Part shown: positions 21,315 through 33,262 of the stretch, in pieces
Position numbering within the stretch: the stretch's first letter is position 1
Layout of the letters: every line of letters begins with the position of its first letter
Source: Spinacia oleracea
Taxonomy: Eukaryota > Streptophyta > Magnoliopsida > Caryophyllales > Amaranthaceae
DNA length: 64,000 bases
Assembly: GCF_020520425.1 (NCBI RefSeq)
Contig: NC_079487.1
Coordinates: 125,758,385 to 125,822,384, forward strand
Direction of reading: 5' to 3'
Notes under the pieces: model-generated
The model's input: the letters and a program-made list of their open reading frames with translations, nothing else
What the model was told of the DNA's origin: nothing
Database searches by the model: none
Program-made: the position numbers and the translations under genes

Positions 21315-22592
21315 GTCTCCCACTTGTCCTTAGGGACAAGTGTGCATTTCCTAATTCCTTTGTCGCTCGATGCTTGCTCTTGAACATAAGGTAAGAGTTG
21401 TCATCCTTATTATGTCCAGAGGTGTTCCTCGGTTTCAGAGTTCAACTGATCAAATAAACAGATAATCATAGCCTATGATTCATCCGAGCACGGCCATGCA
21501 TTTCACAGTTTCTAGCTCTTGGAGTGGCCTTGTACAACTTTTAAGCATCTCATCCCGATTTATGGGAGGACAATCCCAATCTTGCGATCTTGAGATTAGA
21601 CTTCGTTTGATAGGTGATTACCTGAGCGTTGCCTTTATAGCCTCCTTTTACGGTGCGACGGTTGGTCAACGTCAAAGCAACCAGTTCTCAAACAAGTAAT
21701 CTCAAATCACTTAGGTATTGAGGATTTAGTGTCTAATAATTTTAATGAAATTTACTTATGACAGATTTTCATCTCTTACAGTAAAGTTTCATAGGTCTTG
21801 TCCGATACTAGTCTTCCCAAAGTAAGTATCTATGCAAATGATTATGACATTGCCATGTCCACATAGTTCAAGAAACAGAACTACTAGTCATCTTGCATTC
21901 TTAATCGTCTAACGTTTTCTATGCGTCCAATTTTATAGAAAACTCCGACTAGGGACCATTTTCAACCTTTGACATTCAAGTTCACTTGATAGACATTTCT
22001 TAGTCACAGGACTGGTCCTGACAGTCTATCTTGAATATTTCGTCAAATTTGAAGGGACTCATCATTTAATACTAAACCAAGATTAAATGGAATATGAAAA
22101 TACATTTCATATATGATAAATGTTCAACCCCAATGTTTTACAACCATGGGCCTCAAACCCATCTTTAAAACAGTTCATGGAATTCAAAGCTATGCTTGAT
22201 TTCCAGTGCCCCAATGTGAGTGTTGTTTCTCACTTGTTGCATAGGTTTAGTTATCATGCTTTGCCAATCTTAATATCCTTTCATCGAATGTTCTTCGAGA
22301 TATGATGATAAGATCTTTTGAGTGTGTTTATTTTGTGATCTTTTCCTTCTAGTAGTTCTACGCATCTTGCAATGAAGAACCATCAAGTCAGAAGACATAT
22401 GATCTACCCAAGTTCAGTGAAGAAACTCTTTAACATAAACAAACAACCTTGTTTTATTGCTTCTTAGGCAATAAGTACTTTTACTTCAACTGTTTAGGTT
22501 GCTAGTGATGCTTTGTTTGGATTTACTTATCCAAGCAGTTCACAGATATGTGGAAGACTTTCCAGTTGTATCTTAGAACATAGAAATTAATA
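21315..22592 (-). other. 3' part of the Copia interior, noncoding
   Basis: Begins with the polypurine tract (minus strand GACAAGTGGGAGAC next to the LTR). No protein domain recognised. Ends at the nested Mutator-like element. Confidence 0.55.
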
Positions 22593-24063
22593 CGGATATT
22601 TCATGAAATGCCCTCGAGTTTTTCCATAATTCACCAATCCCCCATCAAGTTTCAATAATTCATAAAATACCCCTCACAATTCGTACAAATACCCAACATA
22701 CCCTTACTAATAACGGACCGTTAGTCTGCCGTTAGCCAAGTTTTCAATTCACCCAAATGCCCCTATTCTGAAACTTATTTCACCAAATGCCCCTATTGTG
22801 AAACTTATTTCACCAAATGCCCCAAACTTAACTATAGCTATTTTGATGTTTCAGCGACTAGTTTTTGTGTTTGAAAGGTAGCTGTTGGTCACGGTTGACT
22901 ATAAAAGCCCCTTTGCTGAATGGTTCTTGTAAGTTAGATGTTATTTTGATTTGCTTTGCTAATTTCATAAAATTTTTGTCATGAGTTTTCTTTCAAAATC
23001 ATCATCTACACCCAATGAGTCAACATATATTAGAGTACCTACCAAATTTTGTTATTGTGCTAGAAATTTTGTCATTCGAAGCTCTGATACAACACTCAAT
23101 CCACAAAGGTTGTACTACAAGTGTGATACTTGAAACAATCTGAGATGGTGAAAGGGAGTAGTTGAGCAAAAAAACAAGGGGCAACAACACGAAGGACAAT
23201 GCGGGGGAAGCTTAGACGAAGGAGAAAGTATTGAAAACAGGCGAAACAGTAAGATGCAAGAAGAATTGAAGCAAATGAAGAAGAAGCTAAAACAACAACA
23301 AAAAGTAGTCAAAGTTGTAATACAAATGGGGATATTGATGTTTGTAATTTTACTGTTTGTAATCATGAAGTAAACACAAGTAATGAGAAACAAATTCACA
23401 TTTCATAAATAATTGATGTTGCATAATCTGCACAAAATACCAAACTGGGAAGCATTTCTGTTTTTAGCTTCACTTACAAAACATCTTTGCACCAACTACA
23501 TTTAATGTTATTTTGTACTCAATGAATATGTGCAAGATCAAAACAGATGTGCAAAAAACTACCCCAAAAAGCATTAGCAGCTATCCAGAAGAGCTTGTGA
23601 AACACCACTTCAACCTCCATTCCTACCACAATAACAAAATTTGTTAGGTACCCTAATATATGTGGACTCATTGGGTGTGGAAGATGATTTTGAAAGAAAA
23701 CTCATGACACAAATCTTATGAAATTAGCAAAGTAAAGTAAAATAACATCTAAAATACAAGAACCATTCAGCAAAGGGGTTTTTATAGCCAACCATGACCA
23801 AGAACCACTTTTCAAACACAAAAACTAGCCGCCGGAACATCAGAATAGCTATATTTAAATTTGGGGCATTTGGTGAAATAAGTTTTAGAATAGGGGCATT
23901 TGGGTGAATTGGAAACTTGGCTAACGGCGGACTAACGGCCCGTTATTAGTAAGGGTATGTTGGGTATTTGTACGGATTGTGAGGGGTATTTTATGAATTA
24001 TTGAAACTTGATGGGCGTTTGGTGAATTATGACAAAACTCGAGGGCATTTCATGAAATTTCCG
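22593..24063. mobile_element. Mutator-like element with about 460-bp TIRs, nested in the Copia interior
   Basis: Ends CGGATATTTCATGAAATGCCC and, in complement, CGGAAATTTCATGAAATGCCC. The inverted repeats run about 460 bp inward (22593-23055 and 23628-24063), so the ends could fold into a long hairpin. A perfect 9-bp target duplication AAATTAATA flanks it (22584-22592, 24064-24072); this length and the long TIRs fit the Mutator superfamily. No MURA transposase is present. The unique centre holds a small broken GRF zinc-finger gene, so this is a non-autonomous cargo-carrying (Pack-type) element. It is younger than the surrounding element, into which it inserted. Confidence 0.88.
22981..23373 (+). 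pseudogene. Small GRF-type zinc-finger protein with coiled coil and C-terminal membrane segment, inside the MULE
   Basis: An ATG at 22981, inside the left TIR, opens a frame of about 130 codons ending TAA at 23373. It reads MSFLSKSSSTPNES..., then KFCYCARNFVIRSSDTTLNP, QRLYYKCDT, a basic/acidic stretch, a coiled coil (KMQEELKQMKKKLKQQQ) and a hydrophobic tail (MGILMFVILLFVIMK). The CYC ... R-S ... NPQRLYYKC pattern matches the GRF zinc finger (CxC, then the conserved R..TxxNPGRxFxxC). Two in-frame stops (after CDT and after NNLRW) interrupt it, and the final Cys/WxD part is not intact. GRF proteins with this coiled-coil/TM layout are common in plant genomes; carriage by transposons is my inference from this context. 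Confidence 0.7.
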
Positions 24064-25030
24064 AAATTAATATTTAATTTCCCACGCAACAACTCATGGT
24101 CTCCAATCCATGTTGCCATTTCAAAACACGATGCTCTATAGCTCGTCCTTATCAATGGTTAAATCCAAAGGGTCTTGCTTGATCCTTTGCCAGTGTTTAT
24201 GCGTGTGGCATCAATATTTAGCATATCTTTATTTCCTTGAATCAAGAACTATTCCTATGTACCATTTCAAGTACCATAAGTATTCTTGATCTCAATCTAG
24301 TTGATCTTCACTTAGATCAATAGAGATTGGTATATGTTCGTCATGCCTAAAGTCATACGATACGTTTTTGGCGATCCTCATATTATATCATACATGATAA
24401 ATTCTTTTGCAGAATATTTCCCAATTGAATTCTATTCATGTAACTTTAGCTTATCTAGTTTCAGTAGATACTAAATTCAGCTAAATTCTTTGACATATAA
24501 TATAGGTTAAGAATCTCATTTAGACTCTTTGATGTTTAACTTAGTAAATGCTTATACATAGTTCAAACATCCTTTACTTAGATTTATTCACATGGGTTGA
24601 ATATCTCCAATGGAGACTTTCGTGTTTGATTTAGTAAATGCCATTACTTAATCTAAAACAATATTATAAGATCTTTGTAAATAGATCTTAATACCCAATA
24701 TGTACTAAGTTTCGCCATGGTCCATTATTGATGAATAATTTCAAATCTAAGTCATTAGCATTTGAATGTTATTTCACAATTGAGAGATATGTGTGTGATA
24801 CACATAGGACCAAATAAGTTTTTATGTACTCCCACTAAATTTCTTATACATCTATAAGAATCATGTATATTTTATGAAACTAAAATGCTTATTAGCTTCA
24901 CTTAAAATACAGTTCCCATTCCCAATTGCTTGCTTAAATCTGTACTTAGATTTTATAAGCTAGCTTTCCTTTTCAAGAATTTATTTGGATCCACAAATTC
25001 TATGACATACCATGTACATATTATATTCCA

Positions 25031-25279
25031 TCATTTGATTGAGGAATACGTTTTGTCATCCAATTGCCATATGTACCAATATGCAATCATTGCTTGAATT
25101 GTAGACTTAAGCATTACGATTTTGCATGAGGTTTCAACACAATCCATGCCATGAATTTGCTTGTAACCTTTAGCAACTAATCTAGCTTTGTGTGTGAACA
25201 CAATTCCATGTTTGATGGTTTTTATCCTTAAAACAAACTTGCAACCAATAGGTGTGAAACTATTCTTGCAAATCAACAA
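25031..25279 (-). other. Copia reverse-transcriptase (RVT_2) fragment
   Basis: The frame contains KARLVAKGYKQIHGMD and WQLDDKT, landmarks of the N-terminal part of the Copia reverse transcriptase. It is a short fossil fragment, the only confidently recognised protein-coding remnant of the LTR element's interior, and it sets its superfamily. Confidence 0.8.
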
Positions 25280-28200
25280 AATTTCAATTTTGTCATCAAA
25301 ACATTGAGTATGTTTTATGGCCTCTAACCATTTAAAACATTTGAGTCTATATATGGCCTCTAACCATTTTAGGGAATCTGGGTTTCGTCATAGCTTTCTT
25401 ACAAGTCACAAACTCATTAATCTACATGATAATAGTTTGACTGCAAGTTGTAGGTTTCTTCACTATTTAATAGAAGAATCTCATAGTTTCATTGACCTGA
25501 TCTCTATGTTTCTTCACTATCTAATATAAGAATCTCATAGTTTCAGTGACTTGAATTCTATGCCTACTTGGGTATAGAACATCAAACAATAGAATATCAA
25601 TAGCCACTTGAAAGTCCTTTGAATATTCTGTTCTCCTTGAAGCACTTGTAAAGTCTTCTAAGAGATGTCTATTCTTTAAAGCCACTTGTAAAGTCCTTAC
25701 AGAATAAGTTCGGATTTTCTAAAGCACTTCGAAAAGCCTCCGGAATGTCCGTTTATGTTTGTTGTTTGCCTCGAAGACTTTCGAGGTCTATTTTCTCCCA
25801 CTTGTCATTTTGGAAACGAATCTCCAAAAGGACATCATTTCGAGCAAACAAACATTATGTTCTCAAAATTCGTGGTAGAAACAATACCCTTGTGTCTCAT
25901 TTGAATAAATCATAATGAAACATATATCTAGACTTGGGCCTTAGTTTGTTGAATAACAAACACTAAGCTCCCACTGAGTTTAGCAACTCTTTAGATATAT
26001 TTAATTGAAAAGATATCCTGAAATTACTTTTCAATAGCTTTGACGAATTTGGTTTAGTTTGGTGGTAGTTGAGCATTTTGTTTTAGAAATTATAGGAAAA
26101 GTCTTTATGATTCATCATTGATCGAATCAAGTACTAATTGACTTCGATCATTCCAACGTAGATATGCCATATCTTATGGAGCTAGATTGTGAAATTACAA
26201 CACACAATCATTGATGATCATATTTGGTCTCAAGTAATCATCAACATGATCTAACCTAGATCTTTATGATTTCTTGCCAAGTGGATTTTATACTTCTGAA
26301 TCTTTGAACTAGCCAAACAGATTTAACTTATATCACATTTGAGTAAATAAACCTATATTCACTCAAATCCATGTGAAATAATAAAGTCATAAAACCTTTC
26401 TTTAGCTTTGAACTCTATCGTCTAGGCGTTCTAACAATAGTTCATATTCTTTGTTACTTTCAACAAGTAAGACTAGCTTGTCTTAAGTTGATCTAGAAAT
26501 CAACCAACTTTCAAAAAGTCCATCAAAATAGAGCTTATGAATGTTAACTTGTTGATATGGTCTAAGCAAAAATGCCAAAGATTAATGGAACTCAAATCAA
26601 GGGTTTGATTTGAACCTAGTAAAGTTCTTTAAAGAGTTGTTTGTTTTAATCAAGCATATTGACTCAACCTGTAATTGACCATTTCATTCAAATAAACAAA
26701 CAAACAAGCATTGTTTTTGTTCTTCTGAATGTGAGTCTTTCTGTGTTTGAAGCAGAAATTTAGGTATGCTGATTATGGAACAAAATAGCCATTTAGTTCC
26801 AGCCTTTGAAAGGACTTAAAAACAAACTAGATGACCCTACAACTAATGTAGCATTGCCATGCTTCATTTCCCACTTGTAGGTCATTAGTGTATCCTAGCT
26901 TCCATTGTTTGAGTTATTACCGAAGTAAGAACCTCAAGCGGTATATGATACCAAGGAAGTTTGATTGCTAGGTCACTTCTCTTTAAACATAAACTTATAG
27001 GTAGAAACGAAATCGTAAATTCCTTTCATTTGTTCCTCGTTTTCCTATTTCTTGTACCTTTTCTTATAGTCTTAAGAATTAAATTCTTTAGTGTTGACTT
27101 TTATACTTTGTTAGACATGTCCAATGTCACCAACAAGGTTCTTTACCATTTTAATTTATGTTGAATATTTTGTTTCAACTAGATGATCTTACCAGAAGCT
27201 TCTAAAGTTCTCTAAGCATCGATCTATTCGAATGTCTAGGGACTAGACTCATTCGAGAATTAAATGGACAAAGATATTAGGTTGTTAACCATTGGTAAAG
27301 CTGAGCGTATTAAACTCAATGCTTTATGATCTCAAAACTACATTGTATTTTGAATTCACAAGCACCAATTGGTTTGCCATTCGATTTTGAACAACCATAA
27401 AAGTCGCTAAAAGAAACGTACATTTTAAATTGCTCACTTTCTCTCATTTCCGTGAATCGTTCTTGGATTCACTACCAATCGAGGAAATTTACTGTTACCT
27501 TTCTAAAAGGATTTACTGCAGTGCAAGATATTTAATTATAAACAATAATTAAAACATACATTGAAGCATGCAAAGTCTAAACATTTATCATGAATAATAA
27601 CTTGAAAATGAAAGCAATCATGCAATTTAAACAAGTCATTAGCATTTTATTCGAATTATGTGTTCCGGCAGGTGTGAATAAAATGATTCCAAGACCCTAA
27701 AACCATTGAAGAATTAAGCACAGTTTGTCGACTCAATTCTAAAACATTTTAGGTAAGCAAAAGCCTTTTGCTAATAGTCTAGAAACTATTCTTGGTTGAT
27801 AGGTACGTCTAAGAACTTATTAGGTAAACCTATCGATTTTGCCACGACATAAAAGGACTCCTTACTTATATCGTTGAGTTTCACCAAAACTAACATGTAC
27901 TCACAATTATTTGTGTACCTTGCCCCTTTAGGACCAATAAGTAACACCTCGCTGAGCGAAAACTATTACTAGATTGATGTAAAGGATATCCAAGCAAGTG
28001 TATATTTTGGCATGGCACCTTTTAACTCAATTTTTAAGTTTGGAACTTAAGGCTCTTACTATGTTGGTTAGATTTTAAGTGAACTAAAATCCTTAATCAT
28101 GCAACATAATCAAGCTTTTAATCTCATGCATTTTAAGACATATTTAAAGCAATAAATAACTTAAAGCATGCATAAGATAAATGTGATCTAGTATGGCCCG

Positions 28201-28984
28201 ACTTCATCTTGAAGCTTTGACTTCAAAGTCCGTCTTGAAAATCTCCGTGGGAGGCACCATTTTCTTCAAATAGGATAAGCTATAACTAATTACAACTATT
28301 TGATGGTTCGCATACCATATTTGAATTGAAAAATAACTTTGGTACTTTAGACCAATTACATTCAAATTAATGGTACGCAGACCATATTTTCTATCCTATT
28401 TGGGCCATACTAGTCACTTCATAACCTGCAAAACAGTACATATACAATATATACCATTCACCCATTCATTATCATGAATGGCCCACATAGCTGGTTAGTA
28501 AAACACATTATGCATCACGTAAACATTTGCAGCAATTAATCAAGGGCACCAATAATCTACCAATTATTCAGTCCTTATTAATTCTAATCAAGTTGTTTTA
28601 ACCTTAAGGATTTGCATGTAGACCTAATCAAGAGTTTATGACTAAAAAGCGCTCCCACTTAAACCAATAAATTCATATGCTTTACTAATTTTAAACATAA
28701 AAATGTATTTCTAGTCTAACCGGAAACATACAAATTTAATTAAAATTTAAAGCTCATATAAATTTATAATTGAATCCAAAAAGTTTAATTTAATTTCAGT
28801 CGTTATTTAAATTAATTCATGATTTTAATTTTAGTAAAATAATTAGAATAAATAACATTTATTATAATTACAATATTCAAAATTAAAATCCAAGAAAATA
28901 ATTTAAATTATTAATTTTAAAATTAATTAAAATTACGTGAACTGAAATTTTCAAATTAAACATTCAAAACGATCTAATCGTAAC
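25280..28984 (-). other. Decayed Copia interior
   Basis: AT-rich sequence continuous with the element, with no intact frame and no other domain that I can name. Near 27750-28010 it holds a segment that resembles leader or spacer sequence rather than coding sequence. Confidence 0.45.
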
Positions 28985-29580
28985 GCAAACACCCTACGCA
29001 TTGCACGCCCATGGGCCGCACGCACACAGCCATTGCTGGCCATGTGCGCGCAGCCCATGCGCTCGTCGCATAGCTGCTGCATCTCCCATCGCAAGCCATC
29101 GCACGCTGTGGTGCTCGCTGCGCGCGCGCCAGCGCTCGTCGCACGCGAGCCATCGCTCGCAGTGCGCGCTCGCCAGCGCTCGCTGCGCGCGCTTCACAGC
29201 TCGCTGTGCGCGCGAGTGCGCGCGAGCCATCGCTCGCTGTGCGCGCGACATCGCTCGCTGGGCGCGCGACATCGCTAGCTGTGCGCGCGAGCAACGCTGG
29301 GCGCAGCGCTCGTGGCACGCGAGCTTGCGCTCGCTGCGCGCGAGGCTGCGCGCTTTTGCGCGACGCAGTGCGCGTTGTGGCGCAGCTCGCTTGCTGCCCA
29401 CACGCGACTGCCTTGGCTTGCCTTTCGCCCATGCCCATTTGTTCATAGCTCGTGGCCCACGACACAAGGCAGGGCTGCTGCCTTGTGCTCGTGCACCATG
29501 CCTTGCTCATTGCATTGGTGCCGCACGGGCGACGAGCTCCCTTGCTCGTCGTCGCATGCCCGCACTATACAACACCCCTT
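28985..29580. repeat. GC-rich CGCTCG/GCGCGC low-complexity array in the Copia interior
   Basis: About 600 bp of 'gcgcgcgagccatcgctcgctg' variants in an otherwise AT-rich element, lying on the 5' (leader) side in element orientation. Overlapping ORFs are open on both strands and in several frames, as expected of low-complexity GC-rich DNA. They carry no domain and are not genes. Confidence 0.75.
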
Positions 29581-30345
29581 AAGGGTAACACGAAGCGTCC
29601 ATTGCTTTGTGCGCGCAAGTTATATGAACGAATCGCATAAAAAATTTAAAATTTATATTTAAAATTAATGACAAATTAATAAATAATATTAATTTTATAA
29701 TTTTAGGGCGAAAAAATCGAAAATTTATTATTCAATTGATTTCCGATTGTTATGGATTCAAGTCTAGGTCATAAAAATTTAAAATTTATCATAAATTTAC
29801 AATTTTTATGGTGGTTTTTAATCATAGGTTTCTAATTAAATTATAATTAATTATGAAAATCAAATTAATTCTAAATTATTCTAATTTTCAACAAATTAAT
29901 CATAATTACAAATTAGATTGCATAATTAACAAGGCTAGGCATTCAAACTTGTTAAACATATACAGTAGGTCAATCAAAAATTCAAGATTTATCAACAAGA
30001 ATCGCAAATATTTAATTTAACATCTTAAATTTACGAAATTTTGCATTCGAAAAACTAAAACCTTCGAAAAGTCATAGTTAGGCTTCGAATTTGAGAATTC
30101 TGGGTTCGGCAGAAAAATATTAATTTTGTCAAAATTTTAGAATGCCTTTTACATGCGGAATTGACACAAAAATTACTCGATTTGGATGAGTAACGAAGAA
30201 ACTGCCGAAAAACTGCGTACGTACAATTAAATAAACGCAATTTGCAATTAATTAACAATTACGAAAATTAATCACCCCTTTTAATTCTTGCAAATTTGTA
30301 ATATTTAACCATGTTCATGCAAATTAGATTATGAAAATAATAAGG

Positions 30346-30359
30346 GGCTCGTGATACCA
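30346..30359 (-). promoter_or_regulatory. Primer-binding site of the Copia element
   Basis: The minus strand reads TGGTATCACGAGCC, one base inside the right LTR. It matches the common plant initiator tRNA-Met site (TGGTATCAGAGC) apart from the centre. Confidence 0.75.
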
Positions 30360-30360
30360 C

Positions 30361-31751
30361 TGTTAGGTTATGATACATATGATATTACATAAATCATGCG
30401 GAAACAACCATTAACCCAGGAATACATATTATTTACACATAATCATATAGCATAATTTAGATGCATACTCTTTGTTGCGTGCCCTCCCTAGCTGCGCCCG
30501 AACCGAGCAAGAACAAGTCTTTAGGACTCCAAGTGTCGTCCCTCCGTAGATAGTCCACAGCACGTCCGGATCCGCCTTAAGATTGACCAACTAGAATCGC
30601 CCTTAAGGTACTAGAATTTTCGGCACTTTTGAGCAAGATGTGTGACTGAATTTTTCTCTCAAAAACTCACTTTGAATACTTGAAAACTCGTTATAAATTG
30701 TGAACCCAGGCCACATATTTATAGGGGTATGGAAAGAGAATTGGAATCCTATTAGGATACGAATTAATTAAACTTAGAATCCTACAAGAACTCTAATTAA
30801 TTAATTTATCAAATAGAATTAGGAATTTAATCATTAACCGAACTCTGCACGTTTTAGGAATCGTGCATGAACACAAACTCACACACACACACACGGCAGC
30901 CACGATGGGCCGCCCATGCGCGTGCGTGCGAGCAGCAGCCCACGCAGCGAGGCCCACGCAGCCGCGGCCTTGGCGCGCGCTGGGCCTGCCTTGCGGTAGG
31001 CCTGGGCGCTGCCTTGGCTGGGCTTGTGGCGCGCGTTTGGCTTGCTGGGCGATGGCCTGGTTTCGAGCTGGGCCCTCGTCCGGCAGGCCTCGTCCGATGC
31101 TTATTCGTACGATACGCTTCCGATTAAATTTCCGATTCCGGAATTCATTTCCGATACGAACAATATTTAACATTTCCGATTCCGGAATTAATTTCCGTTT
31201 CGAACAAATATTTAATATTTCCGTTTCCGGAATTATTTTCCAATTCCGATAATATTTCCGATTCTGACAATATTTCCGTTTCCGGCAATATTTCCGATTC
31301 TGGCAATATTTCCATTTCCGATAATATTTTCCGATACGTACCATGTTTCCGTTTCCGGCAACATCTACGACTTGGATAATATTTATATTTCCGATACGAT
31401 CCATATTTCCGTTTCCGGCAATATCATCGTTTCCGGAGTATTCATTTCTTGCCTGTGACGATCTCAGCTCCCACTGAAACCAAGATCTGTCGATTCCGAA
31501 TATCCATAGATGGAGTATCTAATGCCATTAAATACTTGATCCGTTTACGTACTATTTGTGTGACCCTACGGGTTCAGTCAAGAGTAAGCTGTGGATTAAT
31601 ATCATTAATTCCACTTGAACTGAAGCGGCCTCTAGCTAGGCATTCAGCTCACTTGATCTCACTGAATTATTAACTTGTTAATTAATACTGAACCGCATTT
31701 ATTAGACTTAACATAGAATGCATACTTGGACCAAGGGCATTATTTCCTTCA
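30361..31751 (-). repeat. LTR (5' LTR in element orientation)
   Basis: Direct copy of 19925-21314 with only a handful of differences. Abuts the primer-binding site on its left and the GATCTG satellite on its right. Confidence 0.9.
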
Positions 31752-32019
31752 CCTTATTTCTCCTGATCTGATCTGATATGGTCTGATCTGATCTGAACTT
31801 ATTTTTTCTGATCTGATCTGATCTGAACTTATTTTTTCTGATCTGATCAGGTCTGATCTAGTCTGGTCTAATCTGATCTAGTTTTCATAATTAAGTTTAA
31901 ACAAAAATCTACATTTATTAATATTAAACGACTTACGTGTAAAATAAATATTACACAAATTTATAACATTGTTATTATTTATTTGAGGCTCATGATTTAA
32001 CTATTCCATATATTAGATA

Positions 32020-32690
32020 GATCGGTTATGATTTGGATATGATCTGTACAGATCGGTTCTGATCTGGACATGATTTGTACATATCTGTTCTGTTCTGGAC
32101 ATGATCAGTTCTGATCTGGACATGATCTATACATACCGGTTCTGATCTGGACATGATCTGTACAGTTCAGCTCTTATCTGGACATGATCTGTACAGATCA
32201 ATTCTGATCTGGACGTGATCTGTACAGATTAGTTCTGCTCTGGACATGATCTGTACAGATTATTTCTGATCTGGTTATGACCTGTACAGACCAGTTCTGG
32301 TCTAGTCATGATCAGTACAAATCAATTCTGATATGGACATGATCTTTGCAGAAAAATCTGATCTGAACATAATTTGTACACAATCGATATCTAGACCAGT
32401 TATAATCTGGACATATCGATTCTGATTTGGTCATGATCTGTACAAATCGATTTTGATCTGAACATATTGGTTATGTAAGGATCGGTTCTGATGTAGACAA
32501 GACCTTTGCATATTTGAACATGATATGGACATGATCTGTACAGATCAGTTATGATCTGGATATTATCTAATCCTGTCAGTTCTGGTCTAGATATATAATG
32601 GTTCTGATCTATAAAAATCAGTTTTGATATGGACATGACCTGATCATATCGTTTCTGATCTGGACTTAATGGTTTTAATTTGGACATGAT
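32020..32690. repeat. 31-bp minisatellite
   Basis: Unit close to 'acatgatctgtacagatcag' + 'ttctgatctgg', about 20 degenerate copies. The unit itself contains the palindrome GATCTGTACAGATC. Confidence 0.75.
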
Positions 32691-32734
32691 GAATTTGAAT
32701 ATTTTGTTAATGGTTTTTTATGCCTTAAGTAATA

Positions 32735-33050
32735 CTCCCTCCGTATTTATTTAAGGGGTAGACTTGACCGGGCACGTGTATTAAGATGAAAAATTGAATG
32801 AAATAAAGTAATAAAACAAGTGAGGTTGGGTAGATATTTTAATAGGTAAAATAAGTGGGGACCATGTCATTTTAGGGGGTGGGAGGTGGGGTGTAGTTCT
32901 GAAATTATTTGTGTTAATAGGGTGGTGGAACATATGATATATTAGATAGATTGTTTAATTAGATGGTGGTGTTGATAAGTTACTAAAAATGGCAAGTGTA
33001 TCTCTTGAATAAATACGGCCGGAAAAAGCAAGTGTATCCCTTAACAATGA
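32735..33050. mobile_element. Stowaway-like MITE, right end degenerate
   Basis: Begins after TA with CTCCCTCCGTATTTATTTAAG. The corresponding right end 'ttgaataaatacgg' is followed by a short duplication, so the end is approximate. Nested in the GATCTG repeat region. Confidence 0.55.
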
Positions 33051-33262
33051 TATAAATATATAATATTAATAATAACCGGGTCTGGTCTGATCTGGTCTGG
33101 TCTGGTGTGATCTGATCTAATCTGAACTTATTTTTTCTAATCTGATCTGAACTTATTTTTTCTGATCTGATCTGGTCTGGTCTGGTCTGGTCTGATCTGA
33201 TCTGATTAAGTCTGAAATAAGTAATAAAATCCTGAAATAAGGTGAACTAAACAGGGCCTAAA

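Larger units (their letters stand above)
19925..31751 (-). mobile_element. Copia-type LTR retrotransposon, minus strand, LTRs young, interior decayed
   Basis: Two direct LTRs of about 1390 bp (19925-21314, 30361-31751) bracket a 9.0-kb interior. Orientation is set by a primer-binding site matching initiator tRNA-Met next to the right LTR and by a purine-rich tract (complement of 21315-21331) next to the left one. A reverse-transcriptase fragment of Copia type confirms the superfamily. I counted about six differences between the LTRs by eye, roughly 0.5%, which would suggest an age of a few hundred thousand years with usual plant rates. The interior has no complete gag or pol frame and looks heavily broken (many lesions), with a Mutator-like element nested in it. 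A non-autonomous copy mobilised in trans would explain young LTRs around an old interior. The 5-bp flanks (CATAC, CCTTA) do not match. Confidence 0.85.
31752..33262. repeat. GATCTG-rich satellite-like element with one remaining MITE-type end
   Basis: Consists of short GATCTG/GGTCTG runs at both sides (31765-31880, 33075-33215) around a 31-bp minisatellite and a Stowaway MITE. The right end 'aataaggtgaactaaacagggcc' is, in complement, GGCCCTGTTTAGTTCACCTTATT, a Harbinger/hAT-like terminus. The left side starts at CCTTATT, so its outermost bases are missing where the LTR begins. Confidence 0.6.

Noticed and set aside
28974-29662. Long overlapping ORFs on both strands in the GC-rich block
   Set aside because: Low-complexity GCGCGC/CGCTCG sequence keeps several frames open on both strands at once. 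Composition is Ala/Arg/Ser repeats with no domain.
32020-32690. Regular 31-bp repeats resembling a CRISPR array
   Set aside because: Units are contiguous and degenerate without unique spacers, in a plant nuclear context.
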